From Epiperipatus broadwayi (taxonomy: Eukaryota > Onychophora > Udeonychophora > Euonychophora > Peripatidae), in assembly GCA_028023455.1 (NCBI GenBank), contig JAQFVV010007216.1, forward strand, positions 1 through 64,000: a stretch of DNA of 64,000 bases, read 5' to 3'. A program made the translations under genes and the position numbers. The notes under the pieces are model-generated. The model was not told where the DNA came from. It searched no databases and saw only the letters and a program-made list of their open reading frames with translations. Shown piece by piece: positions 44,506-56,785 of this stretch (positions within the stretch are counted from its first letter, which is position 1; every line of letters begins with the position of its first letter).

Positions 44506-47500
44506 CTAAAACTGCCACTAGGAAAATGTCAAAATGAAGTTGACAGTGAATGAGTTAAAATGCTTTATTCATGATTATGACTATACAAAAATCCTAAAAT
44601 GTTTATATTCCTAAAAGTTAATAAATTTGATTGTTTTAAAGATAATTGATGTTTCTCCATAGTAAATTAAGTACCTGAGATTTCATAAGAATATGTTAAT
44701 TAATTTCTACATTTTATTATGCTAAATTAATTTTAAAAATTATCTTGGAACATCATCCTTGACTAATATTAAAATATAATTTACTTAAATATATAAGATA
44801 TTCTATTTGATAATGGATCAATTTAAAAATCATTTAACTATTAATTTAAAATTTAATCCAGTAGATATAAATAATTGGAACAATATTATAAATATTTACA
44901 ATAATTACTCAAAGAAAAGAGATTTATGAATACTTTTTTATATAATTATCTTTTACAAAATAATGATCATATTCTAAAGGCTTTGTTTTTACTATTTTCA
45001 TTAATTTCCATAATATATATTCAAAAGAGTAACTAGATTATCTTTAATATCTTCAAAATCCAAGTTTTCATATTGTGCCAGCCATCTATACATATTTGTG
45101 GTCAAGCTGCAGAATTGTGACAGACTGGATCTCACACCACAGAAGAAGGGGAGCCATATATTACTACAGTCAGACATTGAGTTTTTGGTGGGATGCAGGG
45201 AATTACATGATGAAGTATCTAACCAAAGATCATATCTGATTCAAAGGGCTAGCTCTAATTTACCTATTATATTAAGACACAATTTTGGCTGGTTCATCCA
45301 TATTTCACCCCTCTTTCAGATTCCATTACATCTCGGAGTTCAAACCTAGGGAGAAATTTGCTTTTGACTCTCTTTGGGGATGGATTTCACTCAGGATAAC
45401 AATTATCTAACCTCTATACAGGTTCCTATTAACTTGTATTAATTGCCCCTACTATTGAATTATATAATATTTATATGAAAAAAATTAGAGTATAGGCCTA
45501 TGCAATCAAATAAATGGATGAATGAGTGTAAGAAAGATTTTTGATAAACTACAGATCAATGAATATTTAAATCAAAACAGATTTTATTGATAACAAATGG
45601 AATTTTAAAATTCTTTAACAATAGTAACAAAAAAAAATGTAATTATGTGTGCTGAGCATGAAAATCTACCATATCTTATTCAAATGTATTTACTATTCCA
45701 TCCCTTCTCATGGTAGAATACAATAAGTTAAATAAGATAAAACAAAAATCATTATTAAATTAATAATGAAGCTTACTGACTAACTTATAGTTTTACACAA
45801 ATATATATAATAGCTTTGTTTTCCAACTTCAAACATATCTTCTTGAACCTCCCTACTTAAGTAGTTGATAGTAAAGAATCATTTATCAGGTTAGTCATTC
45901 ATACAGAATAATAACAAGTATAACAATTGTTAATCAACACTAAATATACAAATAATTCTGTCCTTTAAAAAATGTCTGCGCAAATGTATATATATAAACT
46001 CTTACCTTCCATATCACATGATGGTAATGGTCTGATGTTAAAGTCACTACGAGGGCAGCTAACCTAGATTTTATTTACGTAATAAAAAAAAGATAATAAC
46101 TTTAGCTAACTTAGCAACCTTCCCCCTTCTATACAATATTACTTTTAAACATATTGGACTATTTCTAATCCTGACACATTAAAGATTTCCAAGTGTAAAA
46201 AGAAAGATAGAATGTTGTTTTACAAATGCACATTAAAAAAAAAGCAAAAAAAATTTCTAACATAAAATTTAAAAAAAAATCATATCTTCCTTAATAATCA
46301 TGATTAAAATTGGTAAGCATGGTGATAATGTCTCTTATGAATAGAGTCCATAACTTTCCTTCATTATACTCTGATGAATTCTTCTTTAACACTTGTCTCC
46401 TTCAGCAATGTTGTCAAAATGAGGTTGTCTTCAGTCTGGCAGCTTCTTCCTTCACAAATCCATTTAGACATTTTCAGTGAGATGTTTGATGTTTCTATAG
46501 GCATCAAAGATATCAACAAATTAAGTACACATCATGCTTCACTGGCTGGGAGACTAGTGTTTCGATCCTATGATGACTTAGTTTAGCAAGAATACATTAT
46601 TTGATATTTTATATATAATAAAAAAAAATTATTTCCTTCAACTGATTATTGAGATTTGGCGAATAAAATAAACTTTCTTATCTCAAAACTTGTTTATATA
46701 TCAACGATAAATAATTCTTTTTTTTTTAATAATGATGCAGTTTATTTTTTTATCAATCCAAAATAAATTTATTCAATTCTTCCATGATTTCTTGAGATAA
46801 ATAATCCTTTCTATCTCAGAGTTTAACTATAAATTCATTTTAAATTTTACAGATTGAAAACTATATAATTCAGCTTAGGTTTTCGAACAAATTGCCCATC
46901 ATTTTGCATTCAACTTTATTTTAATAGAGCATAGTTATCATAGCCTTTGGTGAAATAACAGAAGAAAATAGAAAAGAATGGTATCTTCTATGATTGATTT
47001 CCATTGTCTAGCATACAATTGTTTTAATTTTCTCTCCTAAAATGCAATGTATATCAAATGTTATGTACATATAACTAAGATTATGTAATCAGACTTTATA
47101 GTAAAATTACACAATAAAACTTCATTCATTCATCTTTTATTTCTCCTAAAACACTTGCTAATTTGCATATTGATTTGACATCTGGTCATTGCCATGCTTA
47201 CCGAGTTATAGTCATAAGTCGTGATGTTAAAATATTGATAATACAAGATTTCAACAAACATTTTTCTTTATAATTAACAAGCTACTTTATCATATTATCT
47301 TTAGTTTAAATAAACTAGCTCTTGTAGTGTATATATATATGCATGGGTATATCATAGGGTATTTAGTAACATATTTAAGCATTTATTGCCTAGTGCATAT
47401 TCAGATGATTTTAGCATGCTACTGTGGACATTTGCAGGCTAACCTGGATAGGATTATAAGTTATCCTTACAATTCCCCTATCCCTTACAGGTTTAAAAAA

Positions 47501-48328
47501 TGTTATCATCAAATTTTAACATTTAATGAGATGTGCATAGTTATTGCATTGGACCATTTATTTATATATTTTGAGGATTATAACACCTGTTTATCTTGAT
47601 TCCCTAGCACCTATCCATTTACCTTTACATCCTTCTCTAACTTCTTGCCTTATAGGTTGTTGTGCTATAGTGAGATTTTTTCATGGGTCTCTCCTTTTTC
47701 TTTTGATATTCCTAGCATTATCAACATTTATTAACTTTATTGATCTTATTAATTTCATTAATCTTATTAACCTTATGATGGTTGTATGATTTGAACTTGA
47801 CTGGCTCTATGCCTGTTTCAGAAGGCACATATCTGAACTCATCAGCCTTTTATCCTGCCCCTTTGAGGCTTGCAGAATTTCTGTAAAGACTGAACAGAAC
47901 ATGGAGTGTCCATCATATTGCATGAAGTACTTCTTATACCTTGGTCGATTCTCAAGTATTCCAGTAATTGTTTTCATGCCAACCTGGGCATATTCTTATC
48001 ATATACAACTGACTCTACATATATATAGGTTTTGTGACAGAAAAAGTTCAAACCCGGTCTCAACTGATAGGTGGTGGTCATTATATATCAATAGTTAAGG
48101 TATATAATTATATTACACAGTGGTGGTTATACAAAATATGTATATAGCTCACAAAAGGGGGGATATATAAACTATAATAGTGACTTGAATTTGGTATATT
48201 AATATTGTAAATCAAAATGTAATAATTTAAGTTTTGTATGTTAATCAAAATCAGAAATCTTATGTGTATAGCCATATTCTAGAGACCTTGATTTTATTTT
48301 ATTGTCAGTAATAAATTTGTATTCAATT
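44506..48328. other. No gene seen
   Basis: About 3.8 kb of AT-rich sequence without a supported coding region. Short frames near 45098-45349 and 46374-46586 show no domain. Near 46545-46575 a GTTTCGATCCTATGATGAC word resembles a tRNA T-arm but is isolated. Confidence 0.45.
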
Positions 48329-48404
48329 GATAAAAATGTATTGCATCATCTCTTGGTCACCAGAAATGATAAAAATGTATTGCATCATCTCTTGGTCACC
48401 AGAA
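48329..48404. repeat. 39-bp tandem duplication
   Basis: Two virtually identical head-to-tail copies of a 39-bp unit beginning GATAAAAATGTATTGCATC. The identity indicates a recent slip or local duplication. Confidence 0.85.
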
Positions 48405-48726
48405 CAGTACTTGAGTCTCTTCTTCTGAGCTAGATTCATGCATAATGGACTGATTATATATAAATGGGGATTTATTTAGTGCTTAAGCAGCATTCCAGTA
48501 TGACATTGTCCTGGTTTGGTGCAAGGCAAATATTCTTTAAAGTACCCGCACTACATTTTATGTCTATAAAAATTAAGTTTATAGTTGGGCCGTACATTAA
48601 TGGTACTAAGTGGCCAGAGCATTGATAATGATCAGTATATTATAAGATACCAGCATTATTTTTATAAGGCATTCATTCTCATGGATTAGCACTTAAGATG
48701 ATGCATCCAAATTAAGGTTTACATAA

Positions 48727-48790
48727 TTGTCCCAATCTGGCATAGGCTCAATAGTTAGCCTGGTCTACAGTAGACCCAGTTCAAATCCAG
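48727..48790 (+). repeat. tRNA-like SINE fragment
   Basis: GGCTCAATAGTTAGCC (box A region), the stem GGTCT-ACAGT-AGACC in the anticodon-arm position, and CCAGTTCAAATCCAGTC as T-arm with B-box. The anticodon loop is too short for a working tRNA, so a SINE or pseudogene is likely. Confidence 0.45.
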
Positions 48791-49207
48791 TCATAAAATT
48801 GACTGTTGATTTATATATTGTATTGATTTATTTTGATTGTTGATCATGATGAATTATTATTTTTGGTGAGTACTTGTGCTTACTTTTATTTAGTATAATG
48901 CTGGTGGATTTGTAAATATACTTATAGTTACTCTAAGGGGATAAGTTCTTATGATCTCATGATCTCTCTTTAATATCTCGTATATATTTTAATATCTATT
49001 ATATCTTAAATATAATCCTATTCATATTTTATACTGTTTGTAAATTTCATTATTATTAAAAATAACATTTTATAACTTGGGATTGATGATAATTTTCCAT
49101 CATCCCAGGTTCATTCCTTTGATCTCCCCATCCATATGGATAGAGGCAAGATAATATATACAATATATAGAAAAATAATAGATCCAGACATAATGAAATT
49201 CCTTACC

Positions 49208-49494
49208 AGAATGCATGAGTAGTCCAACATGAGCTCCCAGGTCATCAGAGGGGAAACGTGACACCCCGATGTTAATTCCAGTATGATTGCAGAAATATCC
49301 AGTATTCCTGATGTCCGAAGTAGTTAATGCTGATCTGGAAGTACCTATATATTTATCGTACCAAGAACTTAATGGCCCCAACGAAAGAAAACAACACATT
49401 ACCTTCAACAGTATGCTCCAAAAACAGACATTTCCGTAAATCCAAGCACTTATCTTCATAGTTGCCAGTAAAAACTTTCATATCATAATTGTTA
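49208..49494 (-). pseudogene. Coding-like stretch with frameshift, unknown protein
   Basis: On the minus strand one frame reads MKVFTGNYEDKCLDLRKC and LFLEHTVEGNVLFSFVGAI before a stop. A +1 frame then reads DKYIGTSRSALTTSDIRN and GINIGVSRFPSDDLGAHVG, ending at a good donor (CTG/GTAAGG at 49208-49203). Composition is less AT-rich and amino-acid use is protein-like. However, all three frames are fairly open here, so it may be a repeat. It lies just upstream of the E2 LTR. I do not recognise a family. Confidence 0.25.
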
Positions 49495-49721
49495 ATAATT
49501 TCCAATATAAAAAAAGCATGTTTATTTATTTATTACCCATAACTTAAAGTAAATATGTACGCACCTGACATATATTTTAAAAGATTTAATTTTTTTCCCA
49601 TTTTTAACATAAATGTTTGATGGTCCAAATTCTTTATCTATTTTATTTGTAAAAATCGGATAATGGAGGGATTAAATGTATAAAAACATAAATATCATCT
49701 TGCATCTCTTTCATGACATCC

Positions 49722-49725
49722 CAAG
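49722..49725. other. Target-site duplication CAAG of E2, left
   Basis: CAAG immediately precedes TGTAAAGG and is repeated immediately after the 3' LTR at 63106-63109. A 4-bp duplication is normal for Ty3/gypsy elements. Confidence 0.75.
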
Positions 49726-52186
49726 TGTAAAGGGTAGCTTACAATGTAAATATTCCTAAAAAGATCAAGCCTACTTATTGAACCCAATCCATTTGGAATT
49801 TGTATTAATAATGGGAAGATTATTTGTTTGTTATTATTACATATACATATAATGCACAATAAATTATTTTATGAAATAAAATACGACCAATATTTTAGAA
49901 AGTAATATTGTATATATATATAAACTATTGGATTAATAAATTGTAATGTATATATATATATATTTAAATTTAAAATTGAATACTAATTTATAGTCAAAGG
50001 ATTTAGGGATAGCCTGAGGTTAAGTTAGGTGGCCGTGTGTGTAAATAAAACTGATTTTATTATTTTTTTAATCTGTAATAAATGAAATGTATTTAAACAA
50101 TAGGCAGTTAAAAATCTAAATGTATTTAAATAGGCAGTTAAAAATCTTAGCGTTTCAGGAGATCTATGTGCATGAATTGTATAAAAACAGACTTTTTACA
50201 AATCATTCTTTTTGTCAATAATATAGCAGCTATAACAATAGAAAGCAGATTAAACTAAAATTTAAAATGCTAAAATGGAATTTTGTTTTTTCTTTTATAA
50301 AAATTTTTAAAAGTCAAATGCTGTAACTAAAATTTTGCCAAATTCAGAAGAAAGTGAAATAAGAAGTAAAAATAATTGATAAATTTTGTAATAATTAAAG
50401 CATGTTTTGAAAGTTGTTGGAGTAATTTTTAATATTTTAAATCTTTTCAAAAAGAATAAAAATTAATCTGCTGAAAATTGGAAAAGAAAAAAAAATGAAA
50501 TAATTTTCTTAATATATATATATACGTAAAGTGCTTCTATTACAGATAATTATTGAATTGTACTTTAATATGAATATGGGCTAAAGCAAAACATGCTATT
50601 GTGCATCATGTTATTTCCTAACAGCTGCATTAAACCTCTATTTATTTATTTTTCTACTTTATTGTAAAACACACAAGAGGTTGCCTGCAGTCCAAAGTAA
50701 ACATGCATTGGAATATTTAATGGTGAATCAATTAAGGATCAAGGTGTTTACCATACACAACTATAGAAGACACCATTGTACCTATCTATCCTTGCTAAGA
50801 AAAATGTTTACTAAGTGAAACTGCTTTTGGAGAACAACATGCCTAGCTATCAACTACAACTTCTATTAGGATGATTTTTATGAACTTTGTTCTAATTACA
50901 ATTTTTAATCAAGAAATTAATATTGTAAATTTTTGTTTTATTTTTTTTTATTCTTGTTATCTATGTTGTATTTTCACATTCTGATGCTGAAGCCTCATTT
51001 TTCAGAATTAGCAAAGAAGAAAAGGGGGGATTATTCACTTCGATAATTTTTTATTTTCATTGTAAATAAAATTTAGGTTTCATTGTAAATAAAATTTAGG
51101 TTAACCCACCTGCTTTACATCAGATTATGCACATAAATAGTAAAGTAAGATTCTCTACATTTATTTTTATAGATTAAATTGCAACACTTGATACAGAATA
51201 TATATTGTTTTATTTTGTTGATTAACCTTGCATATATATTTTCCAGTATGATTGACTAATCAACTAGTATTAATTTCTATCTCTATCACATATATAAATT
51301 GGGGGGAACTTAGTAAATAGATTGTTAAAATCAGTAAATATATAATTTAGCGAACCAGCATCTCAATTATCTTAAATTACTAAAGTTTATTTTTCTATAT
51401 TATGATTTGTAAAGAATGAGTGACATAGATGGATTTCTACCATGGGGTATAAGGGTTGGATCTGGAGAACCATTAGTTAATAAAATGGTAGAGGTTCACA
51501 TGTGAAACATGTACATATTGTTATTATTATTATCATTACTATTGTTATTATACTCTATGGTATTTATTATTGTTAATAAATGTTTAAGAGTTTATATTAT
51601 TCCAGTCTCAGGTTTATTGAGTTGTCCTGACATTTGACAGTTTATAAACAATTATGCATGCACACACATCTATTTTCTTGTCGTATAAAAGCTTCAGTGT
51701 AAAACAAATATAATAAACGCTAGTTGTAACCTATATATAGGTGCAAGAGTTGCTGTGTTTATCTGTTCATACCTGTTAGAGGAGTCAAAAGCAATATTCT
51801 CTCTGGGTTTGAATATTAGGGCATAACGGAATTGGAAAAAGGGAAGTGGATGAACTAACCTAAATTGCATTTGATATTATTAAATAGGGATAGAGTTAGT
51901 CAATTAAAGGGTATGCAATCATTGGTTAAGCATTTCATCAGGTTTTCATTAGCATTCTGCCAGAAGACCCAAAGTCTGACCGTAGTTAGATGCAACTTTT
52001 TCCCCTTCTAAGCCTGATAGGTCTCTGCAGATTGTGTCATTAGGGGTAATAAATTAGGGCATATTAACTTATCCTACACCAGATTTCTACATCTGCATAG
52101 TATTATAGTTTGCAAGTTATTTTCCCATCTGTTACATTTGGTGTGTGGACAAGTGCGAATCCAGGCATAGTTGACCATCCGTTATA
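49726..52186 (+). repeat. E2 5' LTR
   Basis: A 2461-bp direct repeat of 59383-63105 (without its insertion), starting TGTAAAGGGTAGC and ending CCGTTATA (CCGTTACA in the 3' copy). A TATA box (TATAAAAG, 51684-51691), followed about 20 bp later by AATAAA, gives a plausible promoter and polyadenylation signal, both conserved in the 3' LTR. The copies are very similar, with scattered substitutions. Confidence 0.85.
51684..51691 (+). promoter_or_regulatory. E2 LTR TATA box
   Basis: TATAAAAG, conserved at 62605-62612 in the 3' LTR, with AATAAA close downstream in both. Confidence 0.55.
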
Positions 52187-52335
52187 TCTGGTGAACCATC
52201 ATTGGGCTTGGTTAGCTTATGACTGCTGATGAAGAGTACCATCCATTATATCTGCTACACGTGTTAGGAATGAACATATTAGTTGATAGAGGTATCCAAA
52301 TGTACCATTCCATCCATTATATCTGGGGCCATCAA
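52132..52335 (+). repeat. Repeated CATCCGTTATATCTGG motif across the E2 LTR/leader junction
   Basis: Variants of CATCCGTTATATCTGG occur at about 52132, 52177, 52241 and 52311, spaced 45-70 bp. The second spans the LTR end and PBS. Confidence 0.6.
52189..52204 (+). promoter_or_regulatory. Candidate primer-binding site of E2
   Basis: TGGTGAACCATCATTG begins two bases after the LTR end. The TGG start complements a tRNA CCA end. The tRNA was not identified. Confidence 0.5.
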
Positions 52336-52937
52336 CTTTGGGGCACGAAAGACAGGTGTTCCATCACACATAGACTTTGTGTGAGATGGTCATACATTGT
52401 GATCGAACCAGCTGATTGTTGAATCTGATCTATGTATCCAAATGTATTTACCAATAGTTACATCTGTTTTCCAGTATGTTAGGTATGAATATACTCTAAT
52501 TGTAAAGGAAGTCCAGCCATTGGACTGGAGTTATTTCATTTTATATTTATATCAACATAAACCCAAATGAACTTATATACACTTAGCAAACAACTAGCAC
52601 TTTCATTAAAAATAATAGTAATAGTGATAATAGATCACATAAACTTAAATCAATTTTCAATAAGTAAAGAGATCAACAGTATTGAGTGTAAATTGAAAAT
52701 ATAGAGAATTGAACAATAAACAGAGACTGATGATGAATAGTTAAGTGATTAATAAATGATAGTAAAATAGTAGAGTTAGGCATGTAAAAGGACATAGGCT
52801 AAAAGTAGATCTATTAAAAACTAAAAAAATGAGGTAAAAGATAAATACAATAGTTGGGAATGGTGTGATGCACTGTGGCATGTGATTATTTATAGTTTCA
52901 TAAATAAATATTTTACACATAGTTTGCAAATAAGTAA

Positions 52938-54530
52938 TTAATGATAACCAGAAGTGGTAAGCAATTAAGTGCTATAGAATCAAAACAAAATAATAGTGAC
53001 AGTGAGATGGTAGATGATACTACCAGTAATAAGTTGGGATCTACACTGATCCAGATACCTGGGGGGTCTATTCTGGAAGTTGAACAATCCTCCACAAATG
53101 CAAGAAGGGAGTCAAACAGTTTCTCAAATTCAGATGATTCCTCCCAATGAGATTACTCAAGTGCCTGAAGTGGGAGTAACTCAGGCTATGTAAGACTACA
53201 GCATTGGCACAACTAATCCAAGCAATCATGTAGATGAAGAGTGATATGAATAGTATGAAGGAGAATATGGCAACCAAGGTGGATGAAATGAAAGCTGATA
53301 TGAATAATGAGATGGAGAGTATGGCAACCAAGGCTGATGAAATGAAAAGTGATATAAATAGTAAGATGGAAAATATGGCAACTACGGCTGATGAAATGAA
53401 AAGTGATATAAATAGTAAGTTGGAAAATATGGCAGCCAAGGCTGATATAAATAAAATAAAAGAAGAATTGAAGAAGGATGTGAATGATATGAAAGAACAG
53501 ATGGAAACAAAAATTGATGTTGAAATGAAGCTGTCTGGAGATATGGGACAACTTCCCTTAAAATTAGAATGTGTTCAGAAAGACAATATTGCATTGAAGC
53601 AAGGAATGTTGGAGATGAAGGAGATGGATGAAGAGAACACGAGATACCAATGATTTGATGATTTCAAATGCAGTGTCATGGAACAATTTGATGCAAAATA
53701 TGATGAGGCATGCAAGAATCAAGAAAACTTTAAGGAAGAAGTATGTGAAAATCAATGGAGGCACTAAGATGAAGTTCATGTGGAAATACAAATTATCCGT
53801 ACAGAGTTGGAGCAAAATTTTACCAGACAAAATATGGAGATAGAAACCTTAGGAAAAGAACTAAAATGCTTAGATAAAACCATTACCCAGAGATTTGGAA
53901 TCACTGAATCCCAACTGAGTAAGGGTACATTAGTTGTTGAAACACAACAAACCCGGACCAATTCAAGTACTCGATATACTGAATTTAAGTTGAGAGAAAA
54001 GCAATGGAATGATACCTCAAGATTCAAGTGATACAAAGATCACGTTTCAAGATTGATCCCGAGTTAAATGATGAAGCCATAGGAGTCGATGACACCTCAT
54101 ACTCTGAAGATATCATGATAGAGTATATGAAAAAAAGTTCAATGGTAAATGATTTGGACTCATATTTGAGATCATTGCAGCACATTCATGTTTACCATCG
54201 AAACAAGGATAAAAGGCTTTTCAGACATGACATTTGTGAGCATAATAGCAATAACAAGGATGGTTTGTTACAAGTTCAAACAGCTTTCTTAGAAGAAAAC
54301 TGTCACACTATAAATGCCATTCTTGAAGGCATTAAAGAAATTGATCATCTTAGCTGTGCGTTATAGAAATTAGAGTCTTTCCATAATCGACAAGATGATC
54401 AAAACATAGAAAATTATATAATGAGAACAGAGATGACCATGTTGCAGTCCATCAAACAGAAAAGTTTTCAGTTCCACAAGTTATGTAACACTTATGGAAG
54501 GACCCTTCACCTTTATGAGGCATATAAATG
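52938..54530 (+). pseudogene. E2 gag-like region with coiled-coil repeat
   Basis: The first frame (52941-53150) starts MITRSGKQLSAIE and is acidic and serine-rich. After a frame break, 53234-53450 holds four 18-residue repeats of the form MKSDINSKMENMATKADE, a heptad-like, charged, methionine-rich coiled coil, followed by EELKKDVNDMKEQMETKID. Further frames (53780-54031, 54028-54366) continue with ELEQNFTRQNMEIETLGKEL and a C-terminal FLEENCHTINAILEGIKEI block. No CCHC knuckle or protease is seen. Position after the LTR and PBS suggests gag. The family is not certain. Stops and shifts are at about 53151, 53654, 54032 and 54367. Confidence 0.55.
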
Positions 54531-54710
54531 ATAGTACATAAAAGAAAAAGCACATAATAAGGGAAGGACTTCAAATGATGCAACTTAGGACACATAAAAT
54601 GGACTTGTCATAATGGATGAATTCTCAAGAGATATATATATTTTTTAAGAGAAGAAATACATGAATGAATAAAGCAAATGCTGTATGTATGTATTTGAAT
54701 ATATATATAT

Positions 54711-56773
54711 AGTAACGATATATAAATATGTCGTTACATTAAATTGAAATAAAAACTTTTAAGTTCGCAAATAAAAATAAATGTATTAAAAAAAAAACTA
54801 AATGCTAAAATTAAAATGTTTGTATAATGTATATATATTCTAAACTTTAAAAATATATTTTTCTTTATAAATAAAAAAAGGATATTTGAACGTACTTTTT
54901 TTATAAAAAAATACAAGATTTAAATATAAAAATATTTTAATAAAGAAATAACGTAAGTAAAAATAAAAACAGGTATTAATTAATTCCTGTAATCTGTAAA
55001 TGATTGTTTATTAATTATCCAAAAGCTGTGTAATTAAAAAGTCAGATGAAAAATCGATAAGAAAATAAAGAGATTTTAGCTTGGCCAATGGAAGCAAATA
55101 AAGGCCCGGACCATAACGAAAAAATGGAAGTGATGTCTTTGTTCGTGGAATCCATAGGAGGACTATATAAAAAAAAAAATTAAGTTCCAGAGAGTTTTTC
55201 CAACTTGATTTGGTGAGAAGAACAGTAAGACACACTTGTCGTTCTCTCTCACTTATTAAAAAATGAAAAGACTGTGATACCATGAACCAGCTAATGCCAC
55301 CTCCAGAACATTAGATCGATCTTCCAATGGAGATGTTGCGGGAATTAAAACAGGAACCTGGACTCTTCTTCCGTAAGCAATTGAACTGAACAATTGTTAA
55401 AATCATAAAATTAATTAAGAACTTTAAAGATTTGATGTTAATTTAAATTTTAAAAAAAGGAACTTTTCTCTGACTTAAGTTTCAAATCAATTAATAATGT
55501 TTAATTTTATATGTTTGCGTTTGATAAAAAAATCATTTCCATTTATTATTTTATTTGTATTAATATTTATTGTTTAAATTTTAAATGAGGAAATTTAAGG
55601 TTGGGTATAGACATTGCACAGATTCGTTAGCGGTTGATTATGTTGTAGTTTTCACATTCAATTAGAATATATAGGTCATTGATGTCACTGCGGCATCTTA
55701 CGATGAATGCTATTGGGTTTTGTGTATTCCCTATGCAATTGACGTTATCGATGATTTTGTATTTTGATCAGTTGTGTTTATTTTGAAATGTTTTTAACCA
55801 TGGAATCTGTGCAGCCGATCTATACTCAACATTATAAAACAAATTGTATAAAATTCATCTGCGCGAATGTATCTAAATGTTAAATTTAAGTCGGGCGTGA
55901 ATGGCTATATAGATTTGTAAAGTTTTATATATAGTTTAAGGGAGGGTAATCTTAGGTTATTTGTTTCATAGTTAAATTGGGTCAATGGATTAGAAGTATT
56001 GATGTAATTAGTAAATGTAGCAGGAGATCCGCTATGGGCAGGATTGCATATATATGCCGCACACCTCGTTTGCCTAATGGAATTGGATAGTAAGACAGAA
56101 GACATGGTCCATTCCTATGGAGTTTTTTGTTTATTATTCTTCTCGCCAACAGATGTAGCATTTCTGTTTGGTTGAGAGACAATGCCTTCTCTAACTATAC
56201 TGTTCAGATGTACATTCCTGACAGTATAGTATATTTAGTGCTGTTGTATTTTCATACTACATTGAATACATTAATGTATCAGATGGATTGACGCCAGTTT
56301 GACTGCGAACTTTTGGCCTAAGGTTAAATAAGGGAAATAATATTTTCTTTTCAAATGCAGATCTATGTAGTCTATTCATACTCGACCCTCTAAATAAAAT
56401 ATTAAACTCATTGCAATCTATCTAAGTATAAAATTAAAAGTTAATATAAAAATCTAAAATGTTAAATTTATTCCTCAAAATTTAATGATGCAAAATTTAT
56501 ATGTGCGTAAATAAATGTTTGTTTGTTATTTATTGGCAGTGGCTTTTATTTTTTTATATATATTTAAGATGCAATTAAACAAGTTATTTATTATCTCTGC
56601 ATCTTCATGAGCTAGTGACAATGGGCTAACGATCTGAATATTTAAATAAAGTGGAATCTTAACAGCGCGTATCTGCTTACTTTATAAATTTTTCTAGGCT
56701 CAAATGCCTAGATGGTGCCCTGGTAGTGCAGATATCGTAGACTGCTGCCTTCACTTTCTTTTCGATCGTTATA
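54711..56773 (+). mobile_element. Solo-LTR-like insertion in E2 (homolog of A)
   Basis: It runs from AGTAACGATATA (consensus TGTAACG) to CGATCGTTATA and is flanked on both sides by AT-repeats (ATAT duplication cannot be proven in that context). It aligns with the LTR at 42360-44505 in opposite orientation. It keeps the early AAGTTCGC block and the late GATGGTGCCCTGG block, but the middle blocks are in a different order. No PBS follows, as expected for a solo LTR. Confidence 0.6.
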
Positions 56774-56785
56774 ATATATATATAT

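Noticed and set aside
53068-53439. Hydrophobic 123-codon minus-strand frame resembling a repeated membrane protein
   Set aside because: It is the antisense shadow of the 54-bp coiled-coil repeat of the E2 gag-like region.
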